NCBI RefSeq assembly: GCF_014529535.1
Contig: NW_023503423.1
Span: forward strand, 4,698,473-4,762,472
Direction of reading: 5' to 3'
Length of the DNA: 64,000 nucleotides
Origin: Bradysia coprophila
Taxonomy: Eukaryota > Arthropoda > Insecta > Diptera > Sciaridae
Part shown: positions 42,979 through 54,544 of the stretch, in pieces
How positions within the stretch are numbered: position 1 is the stretch's first letter
How the letters are laid out: each line of letters begins with the position of its first letter
Position numbers and translations under genes: made by a program
Notes under the pieces: generated by a model
The model's database searches: none
Told to the model about the DNA's origin: nothing
Seen by the model: only the letters and a program-made list of their open reading frames with translations

Positions 42979-44722
42979 TAAATAGCCTCAATACAACGTA
43001 CACACACACTCCTCGGGTAATAGCGGCAGAGTCGCATTATGCGACAAATTATGCGACATTCAAAATTTGCGTGAAAGTGGTTCCAAATTAGGCGCGAATA
43101 TTTTGAATATGATTTGGTAACTACAGGGAAAATGCCATCTTACAAAATGTGAGAAAAAATAAGGCAAAATCATTTTCATATGTTTATTCCCTTAGAATAT
43201 GATTATTTTTCATTTATAAATAATCGTTAATTAAATTCGTTCATTATTTATACATCAATTTATGTTGAAAAGAATTTGGTTGTGAACGCAAAGTTGAATA
43301 ATTGGAAGAGTAATTTACTATTTTAGATTGATATTATCATGTTCAATGCGAAGAAATACGTTTGAGGCCTTCGAAATGATTTTTTTTTGCAATTTTGCCG
43401 TACTGTGTATACTAATATCTGTGTACTAATTAAAAATGCATTCGTCGGGTCTCTACCTACGTATCTTTGATATCATTAGAAAGATGAGACCAGTAGCAAC
43501 GAGATCTGTTAGATATTTCGTTTTTTAGTGGCTTTGTGGCGGGAAAAGAGCCTTTAGAAGTTCTGCGACGTAGTCAAATTTCTTGTCACCATCTTGGACA
43601 GCAACAAAAACGGCTTCCGTAATATCTTTGGACTTCCAGTAGACTACTCTTAACTATCAATCGACAATTTTTTTTGGTTGTTGCTGTCCAAGAGATTCTG
43701 AAGACGAAAACCATGTGCTGATTTTCGACGTACAGCTTTCATTCAAGGACCGTTCGACCTTGATCACAGCGTCTTTCTAAGCACTAAAAACCTGCACACT
43801 TCCAAATGAATCGACGAATTATTCAACTTTGAGTTCACAAATAAATGTTTTTCAAGGCAACTAGTTACTAGTTAGTTGCTTGCACAGTAAGGTATTGTGA
43901 AATATTGCTAGAATCTAGAGTTGCGTCCTATATGACTATGTTGAAAATTATGTAAAGTCTTGTATACCCAGACTCAGATCCATTAATTTTTTATAGAAAA
44001 TTTTACATGCAATATTAGAGAACGTTAGCTAAATGGCCGCTAACGCTAATTTCCAACGCTAAATCCCCCGCTAACGCTAAAATCAACGGTAATGCCCTGT
44101 CAATAAATGGCACCATTGTGGAAGTAATAATCACAAAATTAATTTCATTTATTTCAATTGCAGGTTAACCACGTGTTTGTTGTGTAGTTGAGGATGTTTG
44201 TCGTCGAACAGCACATTGTAAAGTTTATAGATTTTTTCCAGCACAGTGTCGCTACCTTACTGCAAATTAGATGTACGGATTGAAGTAATCAAATATTGAT
44301 CCGGATGACCTTTTAAAATAATAAATGAAAAATAAATCGAAAATTTCGTCGTCCATGTGTATGCATTCACAATGGTGCCATTTATTGACAGGGCATTACC
44401 GTTGATTTTAGCGTTAGCGGGGGATTTAGCGTTGGAAATTAGCGTTAGCGGCCGTTTAGCTAACGTTCTCTATTACTAATTATGTATATAACACAAAGAA
44501 TTTGACTGGACGGCCACAAATAACACGTTCAATATTTTAAAAATTAAGAAAACAAACAAAATAAGTCGACAACAATTCAATGTTTATGATTTTGCAAGAT
44601 TTTTCCAAAATGTCACTGTTTGTTGTGGTTCCAAAACGACAAAATGTCGCATGCATTGCGACAATTTGACTCTGCCGCTATTACCCGAGGAGTGTGTGTG
44701 TACGTTGTATTGAGGCTATTTA
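42979..44722. mobile_element. 1.74-kb non-autonomous element, 8-bp TSD gttctcgc (hAT type)
   Basis: The ends are TAAATAGCCTCAATACAACG and its exact inverse, continuing inward through the acacacactcctcgggtaata block (about 60-bp arms). gttctcgc lies at 42971-42978 and 44723-44730. No transposase ORF is present, and a second foldback element is nested inside. Confidence 0.93.
44018..44470. mobile_element. nested foldback element, 5-bp TSD tatta
   Basis: Arms of about 100 bp (GAGAACGTTAGCTAAATGGC ... caccattgtg) are inverted almost perfectly between 44018-44119 and 44370-44470. tatta flanks both sides (44013-44017 and 44471-44475). The arms contain repeated cgctaacgctaa words. Confidence 0.85.
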
Positions 44723-45161
44723 GTTCTCGCATTATTCGTTCGTCAAGCGAACCCGCCGTCGAGCAGTGGGTTTTTATTTATTATTGTTATAAGTTACCCC
44801 CTGAAAACTCATGCTTCTACGTAATAAACAAAGCACGTATTAGCTCGCTCTCTTCATCTTTTTTCCAAAAATCATTTTCTTGAATTTTTTTATTTTTACG
44901 AATTTTCTTGATTTCTTTCCGGTAGAAATTTTCAGAAACTTTAGAGAACGTCAAACTTTTCGCAGCTAAATGCAAAGACAGTAACACTAACGCTAAACGG
45001 TGGACGGTCATCCAAGAACTAATTAAATCGTGACTTGACGGATTTTGATCAAACTAATACCCGTACTCCGGTAAAATAATTTACGCCGAAAGTGCGCTGA
45101 AAATTCATAAATATGGCAGTCCACCATTCAAACATTTAGCGGCGAGAAATCTGAGGTTTTT

Positions 45162-46362
45162 AGCCCCGTACGAAGTACTGGGGGCTTATAAGATTAATAT
45201 GCCGTTTGTAACACGTCGAATTGGAAGCAGACAGTAAGGGCAAAGCATTTGATTATGTTCATAGATGACGAATCCGCAATAAAAAAAAATGTCCGTCCAT
45301 CCGTCCATCCGTCCGTCCGTGACTCCTCTAGCTTGAGTAAATCACAACCTTTTTTCAAAATTCTTTTTTTCCCCGATTGGTATCGACAAAAGTAAGGTCA
45401 AGTTCGAAAATGGGCATAGTAGGGTCGGCCCCTCCAGAGCTAGGGCCCTATAGGTGTTTTTCAGTCTTTCGACGATATCTACCGAAATACGCACGCAATA
45501 GCTGCTTAAGAAGATTAAATGAAAGGTATTGACGAGTAGAACAAAGTTGCTGAACATTGTTTTTGGGTAAGATGCAACGTGGGCTTGTTGGGAGGGCTCA
45601 AAGGTCGTTACTCGGCCCTAAGTGTTTTTTGCACATAAATCGAGTAAATCTCAACCGATTTTGCTAGATTTAGTTTTTTATGGAAGGTAATTGAATACCG
45701 AAAAGAACGTGACGAAAAAAGTTTCAAATTTGGGCCCTTGGACTAACGCCGCTACTCGGCCATAAGTGTTTTTTGCACATAAATCGAGTAAATCTCATCC
45801 GATTTTGCTAGTTTTTGTTTCATTTGAGAGGTAATTGAATGCCGAATAGAATGATGGCGAAAAAAGTTTCAAATTTGGTCCCTTGGACTAAGGCCGCTAC
45901 TCGGCCCTAAGTGTTTTTTGCACATAAATCGAGTAAATCTCATCCGATTTTGCTAGTTTTTGTTTCATTTGAGAGATAATTGAATGCCGAATAGAATGAT
46001 GGCGAAAAAAGTTTCAAATTTGGTCCCTTGGACTAAGGCCGCTACTCGGCCCTAAGTGTTTTTTGCACATAAATCGAGTAAATCTCATCCGATTTTGCTA
46101 GTTTTTGTTTCATTTGAGAGATAGTTGAATGCCGAATAGAATGATAGCAAAAAAAGTTTCAAATTTGGGCCCTTGCACTAAGGCCGCTACTCGGCCCTAA
46201 GTGCTTTTTGCACATAAATCGAGTAAATCTCATCCGATTTTGCTAGTTTTTGTTTCATTTGAGAGGTAATTGAATACCCAATGGAAAGTTGGCAAAAAAT
46301 TTTGGGTTTCTAAAATAATGTCGTAAATTGTTGGTTTTATTTGAAAGGTACTTCGTACGGGC
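45162..46362. repeat. dispersed element with 144-bp tandem array (copy 2)
   Basis: Five units start at actcgg (45611, 45754, 45899, 46044, 46189; period 143-145 bp) and match the array at 1-790 in block order and in both flanks. The outer ends AGCCCCGTACGAAGTAC (45163) and GTACTTCGTACGGGCT (about 46348-46363) are inverse, suggesting terminal inverted repeats. A ccgtc microsatellite lies at about 45291-45330. No coding capacity. Confidence 0.75.
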
Positions 46363-46873
46363 TTTCGTAATTGCGCTATGCGCAATTTTAAAAATGAACA
46401 GTTTCAGTAAATTTGACAATGCCCAACTTGACTTGCATTTTGGTAACAGACGCATTAGAGGGTTGTAGACGTATTAGGGTTCCGGGCTTATTAGGGCTAC
46501 GGACGTATTATGGTTGCGGACGAAATAGGATTACGGGTTGTACAGGGCTAAGTCGCAGCAAACGCTCCGACTGTTCTGATGCCTTGTTTATTAACTATTG
46601 AATGTCAATTTAATATTCGATGTACTGGAAAGGACATACGTTGTGATACCGTATCGTCCGGTTTATACGAAATATTCTCTCGAGTATAAGTCGAGACCGG
46701 GATTATCCTAAATTCTTAGAAAAAGGTCGACAAATGTGTCGAACGGGCACCGTTCACTTCTTTGTATCAAATTAATTTTTCTTGACTGAAATCATCTGAC
46801 TTACTACAAATTTGTCAATACTTGTTCATCGTGCATGCACCATGCCTCCTAGTGTTGCGAATACGAACATTAA

Positions 46874-46995
46874 GACGGAAAACACACGAGCAATTTTGCA
46901 TTATTCTGTAATCGTTGTTCACCACAGTACTAACAATGGAAAACGCAACATATTTGTCGATCCCATCAATGCAAAATTGCTCGTGTGTTTGAGCC
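46874..46995. mobile_element. palindromic MITE bounded by TTAA
   Basis: acacacgagcaattttgcat and its inverse lie at 46881-46900 and 46970-46990. ttaa is present at 46870-46873 and 46996-46999, as for piggyBac-type elements, but the tips do not begin CCC, so the class is uncertain. Confidence 0.5.
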
Positions 46996-46999
46996 TTAA

Positions 47000-47789
47000 A
47001 CGTTTTGTTCAGGACAGAAAACTTGTTGCACCAAAAACGAAATAAATTAGAAAAATTGCGTTGCTGTGTTCCTACCTACGTTCAATATAATGTTAATTCA
47101 TTTTGTGTGGTTATCGATTCAAAATACAATCCTTATACGACTAGATGATGTTAATTTTATAATTAATTTTTTCTTCATCATTTGTTTAATGAGTTGATCT
47201 TACGAATAGTTTCCCGTTTTTTATGTACAATTTTGAATCAGTTATAATAATCATAAGCAAATTTTATTCTCATCTTTTTTTTAAGTATAATACGTTACGC
47301 TTTCCGCGTTCGATTAACTTTTGCAGTCACGAGTAATTTTCTCATTTTTTTTGCCCATGACGTATTCTTGTGTCAACATGCCAAGTACGGCGCCATTTTG
47401 AAATCTATGGCAATTTATTGATGAGCTTAAAAGTGGTAGTGGTCAGACCCTGCAACTAAGCCTACATTGGGATCGGTTAGAAATTGAAATCTTACATCGG
47501 GGATTGATAGTTGGGCCTATACAGGTCTAAGGAATCCGTGAGGAAAATGTTTATCGTGGAATGTGCACCTTCACAAAACCATTTTTTTTTTTAAAGAGAA
47601 TTGTATTGTTTATCACACATTTATGTGTCCATCTAGCAATCCATACGGTATAACTTCACCAGACACTTTGGCATACTTCATTGTGAATATAGTCCCTCAT
47701 AATGAGGTTGTTGATAAGCTGGATATTTAACTCAATCTGTTAGAAACTGTTAGTTCGTCGAATGAACGAACAAGGGATGGGTTATGGCA
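47000..47789. other. no gene seen
   Basis: AT-rich DNA with no exon, RNA gene or bounded repeat recognised. Confidence 0.4.
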
Positions 47790-48512
47790 CTTATAGCACG
47801 GTATTTTTTTTGGCATATCTTTTAGCATATCTTTTCAAAAAAAATTTTTGTTTCCAAAAAATATTTTTGTTTTCAAAAAAAGTTTTGTAAGTATATAAAG
47901 AATTTTGGTTTTCAAAAATAAAGTTTTGTTTTAGTATATAAGAAGTTTGGTTGAAGAAAAAGTAACAAAACTAAAGTTTTGCTTTTTCTACATATGAGAA
48001 AATATGGTAATAATTGATTGCAAAGAGAAATAATTTAGAAAGGCATCGAATTAAAGTGATACACTGAAAAATGATTTTGATATCCTAAAAAAAGGTTTTC
48101 GATGTTTTGAAAAAAGATTTTTGATATCCTGTCAGCATGATACACTAAAAAATAATAAATTTTGATATCTTAAATAAATAATAAAGATGTCAAATCTTTA
48201 AAAATTTGATCTCTCGAAATTGATATCCCCAAAAATGATTATGATTCACCGAAATTTGAAATTGATACCCAAAAAAGGAATTCTGATATCCAAAAAAAAA
48301 AGGAATTGATGACCCGAAAAAATAATTCTGATATCACCAAAAGCAAATTTTGATATACCAAAAAAAGAAAGTTATTTCATAGAAAAGGAAATTTTATTTC
48401 CAATAAATAGAAATTGATAACTCAGAAAAATGAATTTTCTCGAGATTTCTTATAAACGGAGATAAATAATTAACAAAGCGAGATAATTTTATTGAAAACG
48501 GAGTCATAGTAT

Positions 48513-49287
48513 ACCGTCATTCAAAAAGGAAGTCACGCTCATAGGGACGGACCCACTTTTCGAAAAACGTGACGTGTTCTGACATATGCGACGGACCCAC
48601 ATTCTCTGAAATCGGACGTCCTCTCTTTGTTAAAACACTTAAAAAAAGTTAGCATCTCTGATATTTCTTTATGTTCTGATTGAGGGACTCGAGTACTACA
48701 CGAAACTGTATTTAGTTTCCGGATCCGCTCGGCATACATGACCGCCCAGAACACGAGTCAATTTGAATACAGATTGTTATCGCAACGGATAGAGGGACTA
48801 ATTCTAAGCTAATTCGTGTTAAAATGGCTTCCCTCTACAACCTGGCCACGTAGCTAATCCAGCTAAAGTCGAAAATTCGCCATTGTTCAATGGTGATATA
48901 CGTCCAAGACGAAGACAGTTTTACAAAAGTCATCTGAATTGTGCACCATTAGAAAAGTTTATTTTCACCATTAGTGAACTAAAAATGTATTGAGTGGAAA
49001 GACATAGAATTGAAATCGAAATTTTTCTCAACGTGGACGAAGCATGCAAAGTCATCTAAGTCCTCAAAAATCGATTCTTCTGCGGCAGTTATCGAACCAT
49101 GACTTTTGTTGTGATTTTTTTGGTTTTAGAATATACTTATGATGTTTAACTTGAATTTACTTTTCCCTTATACGGACGTCCGCTTTGGGGGATGGACCCC
49201 AAAATCAGAAAGCGGACATGGTGTGATTTAGGATGGACCCACCTCAAAAAAATCGAAAAAAACGTGACGTCCTTTTTGGACAACGCC
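48513..49287. mobile_element. candidate nested element with ggacgtc-type ends
   Basis: ccgtcattcaaaaaggaagtc at 48514 faces gacgtcctttttggacaacgc at 49267, an imperfect inverted repeat related to the tips of the Harbinger-type MITE at 37293. tat occurs on both sides. The match is imperfect, so the call is tentative. Confidence 0.4.
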
Positions 49288-49585
49288 TATCTACTTTTCT
49301 AAATTTTTTATCTCAGTTTTTAGTTGTTTTTCTCCATTTGAGGCTCCGTTTTTAAATTCTATTTTTCTGAAAGTATTCTCTCAACTTTTTAATTTGTTGA
49401 TTTGTTTCTCCCATACATTTATTATTTCCATATCTAGCTATAATAGACTGCTAAACTGTATGCTAAAATGATGTATGTCCTAGGATCTAGTAAAACGCCC
49501 TTATGTTCCATTTCGTAGAAGGATGTATGTCCTAGAATCGAGCAAAACGCCTTTACGTTACATTTCGTAACGGATCAGTCAAGGA

Positions 49586-50033
49586 GACGAAGCGAGAGAA
49601 AAAAAATTAACTCCTAAGTTACCGACACCGTTCCGGCGCCCGGCTCGCATTGCGGCCCTCCGCTTCGCTCCGGGGCAATGGGCCGGATCGCTCGGCGTGT
49701 TAAAACGCATTTTAAGTGCAATGAAAATTGGTATTCGTTTCGTAAAAAAATGAATTCTGTGGGGACGAACTAAACTCTTTTACGTTACATTTCGTAAAAG
49801 GATAAATCTCCTAGGATCGATCAAAACGCTGGCCGTAAAGGAGTTTAGTTCGTCACCACAGAATTCATTTTTTTACGAAACGAATACCAATTTTCATTGC
49901 ACTTAAAATGCGTTTTAACACGCCGAGCGATCCGGCCCATTGCCCCGGAGCGAAGCGGAGGGCCGCAATGCGAGCCGGGCGCCGGAACGGTGTCGGTAAC
50001 TTAGGAGTTAATTTTTTTTTCTCTCGCTTCGTC
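49586..50033. mobile_element. GC-rich foldback element, about 195-bp arms
   Basis: The segment from gacgaagcgagagaaaaaaa (49586) to about 49780 is inverted nearly perfectly at 49838-50033. Both arms contain gcgcccggctcgcattgcgg and cctccgcttcgctccgggg, far richer in GC than the surroundings. No TSD was found. It lies inside the 47798-50529 element. Confidence 0.8.
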
Positions 50034-50537
50034 TAATTTGTTTTACATAAAACTGAATTTACAGAAAAAAAAAGTTCAAAAATATTACATCTAACCGCCG
50101 ATCCACTGATTTGTTTCAATAACAATAATCATCCACAAACTTATAGTTTTTGCGAAGTCATAGAAAATGATGTATAACACAACAGATAAAGAGAGAGCAA
50201 TTTTTAAAAGGAAACTCAATCCGTTGCTCTAAAAAAAATTACCATTCATTTATTCACTTTTATCTCAATCTTCTTTTCGTTCTCATTTCAAAATTATTTC
50301 TCTTTGCAATCAATTATTACCATATTTTCTCATATGTAGAAAAAGCAAAACTTTAGTTTTGTTACTTTTTCTTCAACCAAACTCCTTATATACTAAAACA
50401 AAACTTTATTTTTGAAAACCAAAATTCTTTATATACTTACAAAACTTTTTTTGAAAACAAAAATATTTTTTGGAAACAAAAACAAATTTTGAAAAGATAT
50501 GCTAAAAGATATGCCAAAAAAAATACCGTCTTATAGC

Positions 50538-50977
50538 AACACGTATGATAATCAATTGACATTGAATATGAACATCTTGGAAAGTCGATTACTCCTCTAT
50601 TGATGACTCTGACTAGTGTTTTTGGGATCATAATTATAGGTAATAATCATCTATCCATCCTCACAGTATTATGTTATGGGGGTTGGAGAAAGATATAGGA
50701 AGATTTCCTCAGATCTAAATATGCTAGACAAGGAGTGCTAACTATTCAGATCAATTGCTTAACAAGAAAAATTTCATCAAAATCGGTCCGTTCATTCTTA
50801 CAATTCTCTTACAATCAAAGCCGCGCCCTCCCGATCTTAAATGTACGATATTGTTCAGGAGACTTGGCAAAAACCCCAGTCATGCTTAAATACAACCGAA
50901 GAGGAAGTGCCCTCTCAATATTTGTAATGTTGTGCTGATCTAGCCCGACGGCCTTGCCAATACAACTTCGTGTAATG
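50538..50977. other. 3' flank of the 51-kb gene, no gene seen
   Basis: Non-coding sequence between the 2.7-kb element and the minus-strand exon ending at 50978. It should include that gene's 3' UTR. No clear polyadenylation signal was singled out. Confidence 0.4.
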
Positions 50978-52481
50978 CTAGGAGGATGTTTCTCCGCCAC
51001 TGCTGTGTGTCATACGTCGTGACATTCTTTTCGTCGCTTGCAGTGGTACGGTCGGATCGAGACCTTGTCCATGGATGGGTGCGTCCAACAGTGCTTCGGG
51101 ACTGAATCGTACACGACTCTGTGACGATATTGACGAGTCACGTGCACTCAAATACGAACTGTCGTCACTGGTCAAACTGTCTGGCGGTGTGGGATTTGTG
51201 GTTGGCGTTCCGGAGCTGGCCGTTCGAGACACGGTGTGCTTTTTCAAGCTGGACCGAAATTTGGTTTGATGACCCGGTTCGAAGGCCAGTGTCATCGGCC
51301 TTTCTTGAATGTTTGATGTGATGTCATTTGTGGCATGCTGGTTCTTAGCAATCGGTTGGTGGTATGGAATGTTTTCGTACACATGCATTCGATTCGAAGT
51401 TGCGTTGTTTAAATTTAGATTATTAAATTGGTATGTGTCCGGCACATCGTCACTGTCCAAACGGAACCCGGGATTTATATTGCTTGAAGTTGAGGAAATG
51501 TTCGATAGCGTTCGACGATGATTAGATGCATTGACGCCCATTGGAATTTTTGATGGCATTCGCGGGATGCGCGGTGAATTAAATGCATACTTATGGTAGT
51601 TAGCGCCTTCGTATGAGTATTCAGGGTATGATCGATAATCTCGTTCGAACGCCAAATTCACTTCAGGTCGATAAGGGAAGTAATTGGAGCCTAGACGGAT
51701 TACAAGAACACAATTTAGTTTATGTTACCAATGGTTGCCCCGGTCTTCAACATTACCAAAATATCCGCCGTTATTCGGTGCAACATCTTCAACGCCATGA
51801 CTCGGCCTGTATTCAACATAATTGCCAGGGACGTAAATTGGTGTGCGATTATTTTGGTCGTAGTGAAGTTCCGGCACTTCACTAAACGATGACGCGCTAG
51901 TTTTTCGACGCGGTGATGGTGTTGGTGGCTGACCGATTGACGATGTGTTCGTCGTATAAATTGATCCGAGTCCACTCGTTGTGGACATCGTCGACGGTAA
52001 ATAGTGTTGAGGGGAATCGGTAAATCGGATAGGTTTGTCATCAGGAGCAGACATAGACGCTACTGCGGCCCTGAAAGATTGTTTTATTATTTCCTAATTA
52101 AATTTCCGTAACATTCTGCGACCCACCTTGTATGCTTTGCGGGACCATGATAAGTGTTATGTCCGTAACCTCGTTCCTGTGCCGACAGTTCATTTTCCGC
52201 AGAACTGGACACACTGAAATCGTCATTTACTACTGGCGGTTGAAGGTGTGGATGCACTGGCGATACATTTGACATTCGAACGTCATATCCGGTCGCCACA
52301 CAAGCTAACATCGACGCCATATTATACAGAACTAAATCGGTCATCGAAATTTTCGGTTTTCGATTGCTTTCGCTTGAGTACAGCGTTGGCATTGGAATAT
52401 TTGGCACTAAACGATTTAATGTTGTTGAATTGGTAGTCGAATCCTCTGAACTTCCTCCGCACCATTCGCTTTGGCCATAAT
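50978..52481 (-). CDS. Ser/Pro/Asn-rich protein, three 3' exons (unassigned; possible slpr 3' exons)
   Basis: Three consecutive minus-strand exons read 52481-52127, 52070-51757 and 51690-50978 (stop). Introns are 56 and 66 bp, GT-AG, and phases agree, giving at least 460 aa. Segments: DYGQSEWCGG; a hydrophobic block TDLVLYNMASMLACVATGYDV; PTPSPRRK; YFGSNYFPYRPEV; a C-terminal Ser-rich tail with SRVRFSPEALL. The first exon begins at an acceptor and needs one base from an upstream exon, so the 5' part is missing here. Low-complexity composition and strand fit the C-terminus of a MAP3K, and slpr lies 6 kb upstream on the same strand. I cannot tell alternative slpr exons from a separate gene. Confidence 0.65.
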
Positions 52482-53157
52482 CTGAATTCGATTTCGTTTT
52501 AAGAGATAGATGTTAACATGGATATGCTTGTGACTGGGTCGTTTTGGTATTGTTAAAAGAACATTTTTCAAACCAAAAATCAGCAAATGTTTACAAAAAT
52601 TAAGTTAGCGAGAGGTTTCTCTACAAAAGGAAAGGAAATCGTTTTTGTGACGATGCACTAAATCTACGCGAGTATGTGGTTGGTTCGGCTACGGAGAACT
52701 TACCATAAAATAATAAAATTGATTAATACAAAGCTGACAAGGGAGATCTTTTCCCCCGAGATCCCTCGGACTTACATCTTACCATATGCCGATTATATTT
52801 ATAATTAGAAATATGCAAAGCATCTCCAATGAAAATGACTCCATACATTTTAAGACGGACGAGTGTTTCTTCGTGAAAAGAAGAAGTTAGTAAGAGGACT
52901 GTACTCTCGACGAATAAGGGTGGTAAGATGAAATGCTGCAGTTCAGCTGCTAACAGTCTGCTCGTGTCAAAGTGAAGGTACTGGTTAGGGTGTATCGTTT
53001 AGGCAATTGTAAGGGCCTATCAAACGTGTAAGGTTGACTCGAAGGTTGATCAATTATATTGATGTGGTGCAGACCTATTCGCTTTCTTATTGACAAAATT
53101 GTACTGGAAATCCCTTCAACCCTTCGACATCGTTTTCATTTTTTTTTACAAATCCAG
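52482..53157. other. intronic or intergenic, no exon recognised
   Basis: Directly upstream of the first 51-kb exon. No further minus-strand exon with matching phase was identified. Confidence 0.4.
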
Positions 53158-53362
53158 TCAGAGCCAGTGAAATTTGCGCATGAATTTGCTTCAGCTGTTT
53201 TTCAGTTGATCCACACATACAAACAAAACTACTTATACAGTTGACGCTGCTACACGCACGCGCTTGGTAGTGGAAAAACCGTAAAAACAGTTTTGATCGG
53301 CTGTGTGGATCAGCTGAAATCAGCTGAACCAAATTCATGCTCAAGTTTCACTGCCTCTAACT
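53158..53362. mobile_element. MITE with about 55-bp imperfect inverted ends
   Basis: agccagtgaaatttg, catgaatttg and ttcagctg on the left face caaattcatg, caagtttcactgcct and cagctgaa on the right in inverse order, with gatccacaca and tgtgtggatc at the inner ends. Edges are approximate and no TSD was found. Confidence 0.6.
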
Positions 53363-54541
53363 GTACTGAAATCTTTTCTAACCCTACTGGTCCGCGCCGA
53401 GAAGTCAAACTTTCCAACTTATCTGGCACAACAGGCCTTTCGAACAATAATTCTAGTCATTTTGATACCAATTTGGTCGTGTGATGTCCTAGATATGGTT
53501 TACATCACGGCTACCTAGGACCCAGATATATAAAACAGAACTGAGTATTGATTAAGTTCGCAATAGTGGTCAACAGACTCTGTGCAGATCTAATGAGAAT
53601 TTATTGCTTTAACTGAAAATAAGTTACATTTTTCACTTTATACCCAACGAAATAGCATGCAAGCCAATCAAAAGAACATTAATTGTGTGGACATGTCACA
53701 ACGAAGCTATATAATCAGCTAACTTAAAAGAAAGAAAATAAAATCATAAATAAAATAACACCAAAATGGATAAAAAGAAGAAAAAATAAATTTATTTTGT
53801 TTAACGTATTTTCTCTGAAAGTTACAAACGAATTTTCCTGACGTAATTTCTTTTATGATTTTGAAATTTATACGGTGAACTAAAATTAAGAACCAAAAAT
53901 TAATGATAATTCCGTTTATACCTTCACCATTTTTCCATGAACAAAAAATTTCGATTTTTTTTTGCATATAAATTAATTAGAGAATTAAAGTAGAATTTCA
54001 AAGCGATTTTTTTAAATTGATTTTGAGTCTGGAGGGGTTAATTTGTTGTTGTCCTTTTTCATTGTAATGAATTTATTACGGTGTTAATTACTGCTGTTAA
54101 AAAAAAATTAAACTAATTTTGAACAAATAACCAAGGTCTTCCACCGAAACGATTAATTTATTTACAAGAAGATCTCTACACAGACAAAATATACCAAAAT
54201 AATTTGAAAATTGATGAATAGCAAAGTAAACAAATTTCAAGCAAAAAATCGGTTTGAAAAACTTCTTCTTAACAATTTGTTTTGAAAACTAAAATTAAAT
54301 AATAAAATTTGATTGAAACGGAAAAAAAATTATTTTTTTTTCGTTTGAATTAATCGTTCAAAAATAAACGATTTCTTTCTCACATAAACTTCAACTTAAT
54401 TTTAACTAAAAAATATGAATGAATTTCACGTATTGATAGACGCATGAATCGCTTCAGATGAACATAACGTCAACAAAATCTGTAGGCACAATGTTGGAGT
54501 GCTTAAGTGGTTTTTTCAAATAACAACTTTTCTGAAAATGA
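53363..54541. other. AT-rich, no gene seen
   Basis: Very AT-rich sequence with long A/T runs. Only short low-complexity ORFs are present. Confidence 0.4.
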
Positions 54542-54544
54542 TTA

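Larger units (their letters stand above)
47798..50529. mobile_element. 2.7-kb non-autonomous element, 8-bp TSD cttatagc
   Basis: Perfectly matched tips ACGGTATTTTTTTTGGCATATC-type and inverse continue as arms of about 230 bp (47798-48030 and 50295-50529) with only small differences. cttatagc lies at 47790-47797 and 50530-50537. The interior has an A-rich gatatcc/aaaaaa low-complexity stretch (48060-48440), a candidate Harbinger-like element (about 48513-49287) and a GC-rich foldback element (49586-50033). No transposase ORF is present. Confidence 0.92.

Noticed and set aside
48060..48440. gatatcc/aaaaaa repeats as a possible CRISPR-like or regularly spaced array
   Set aside because: Spacing is irregular and the units are A-rich low complexity without constant repeats.
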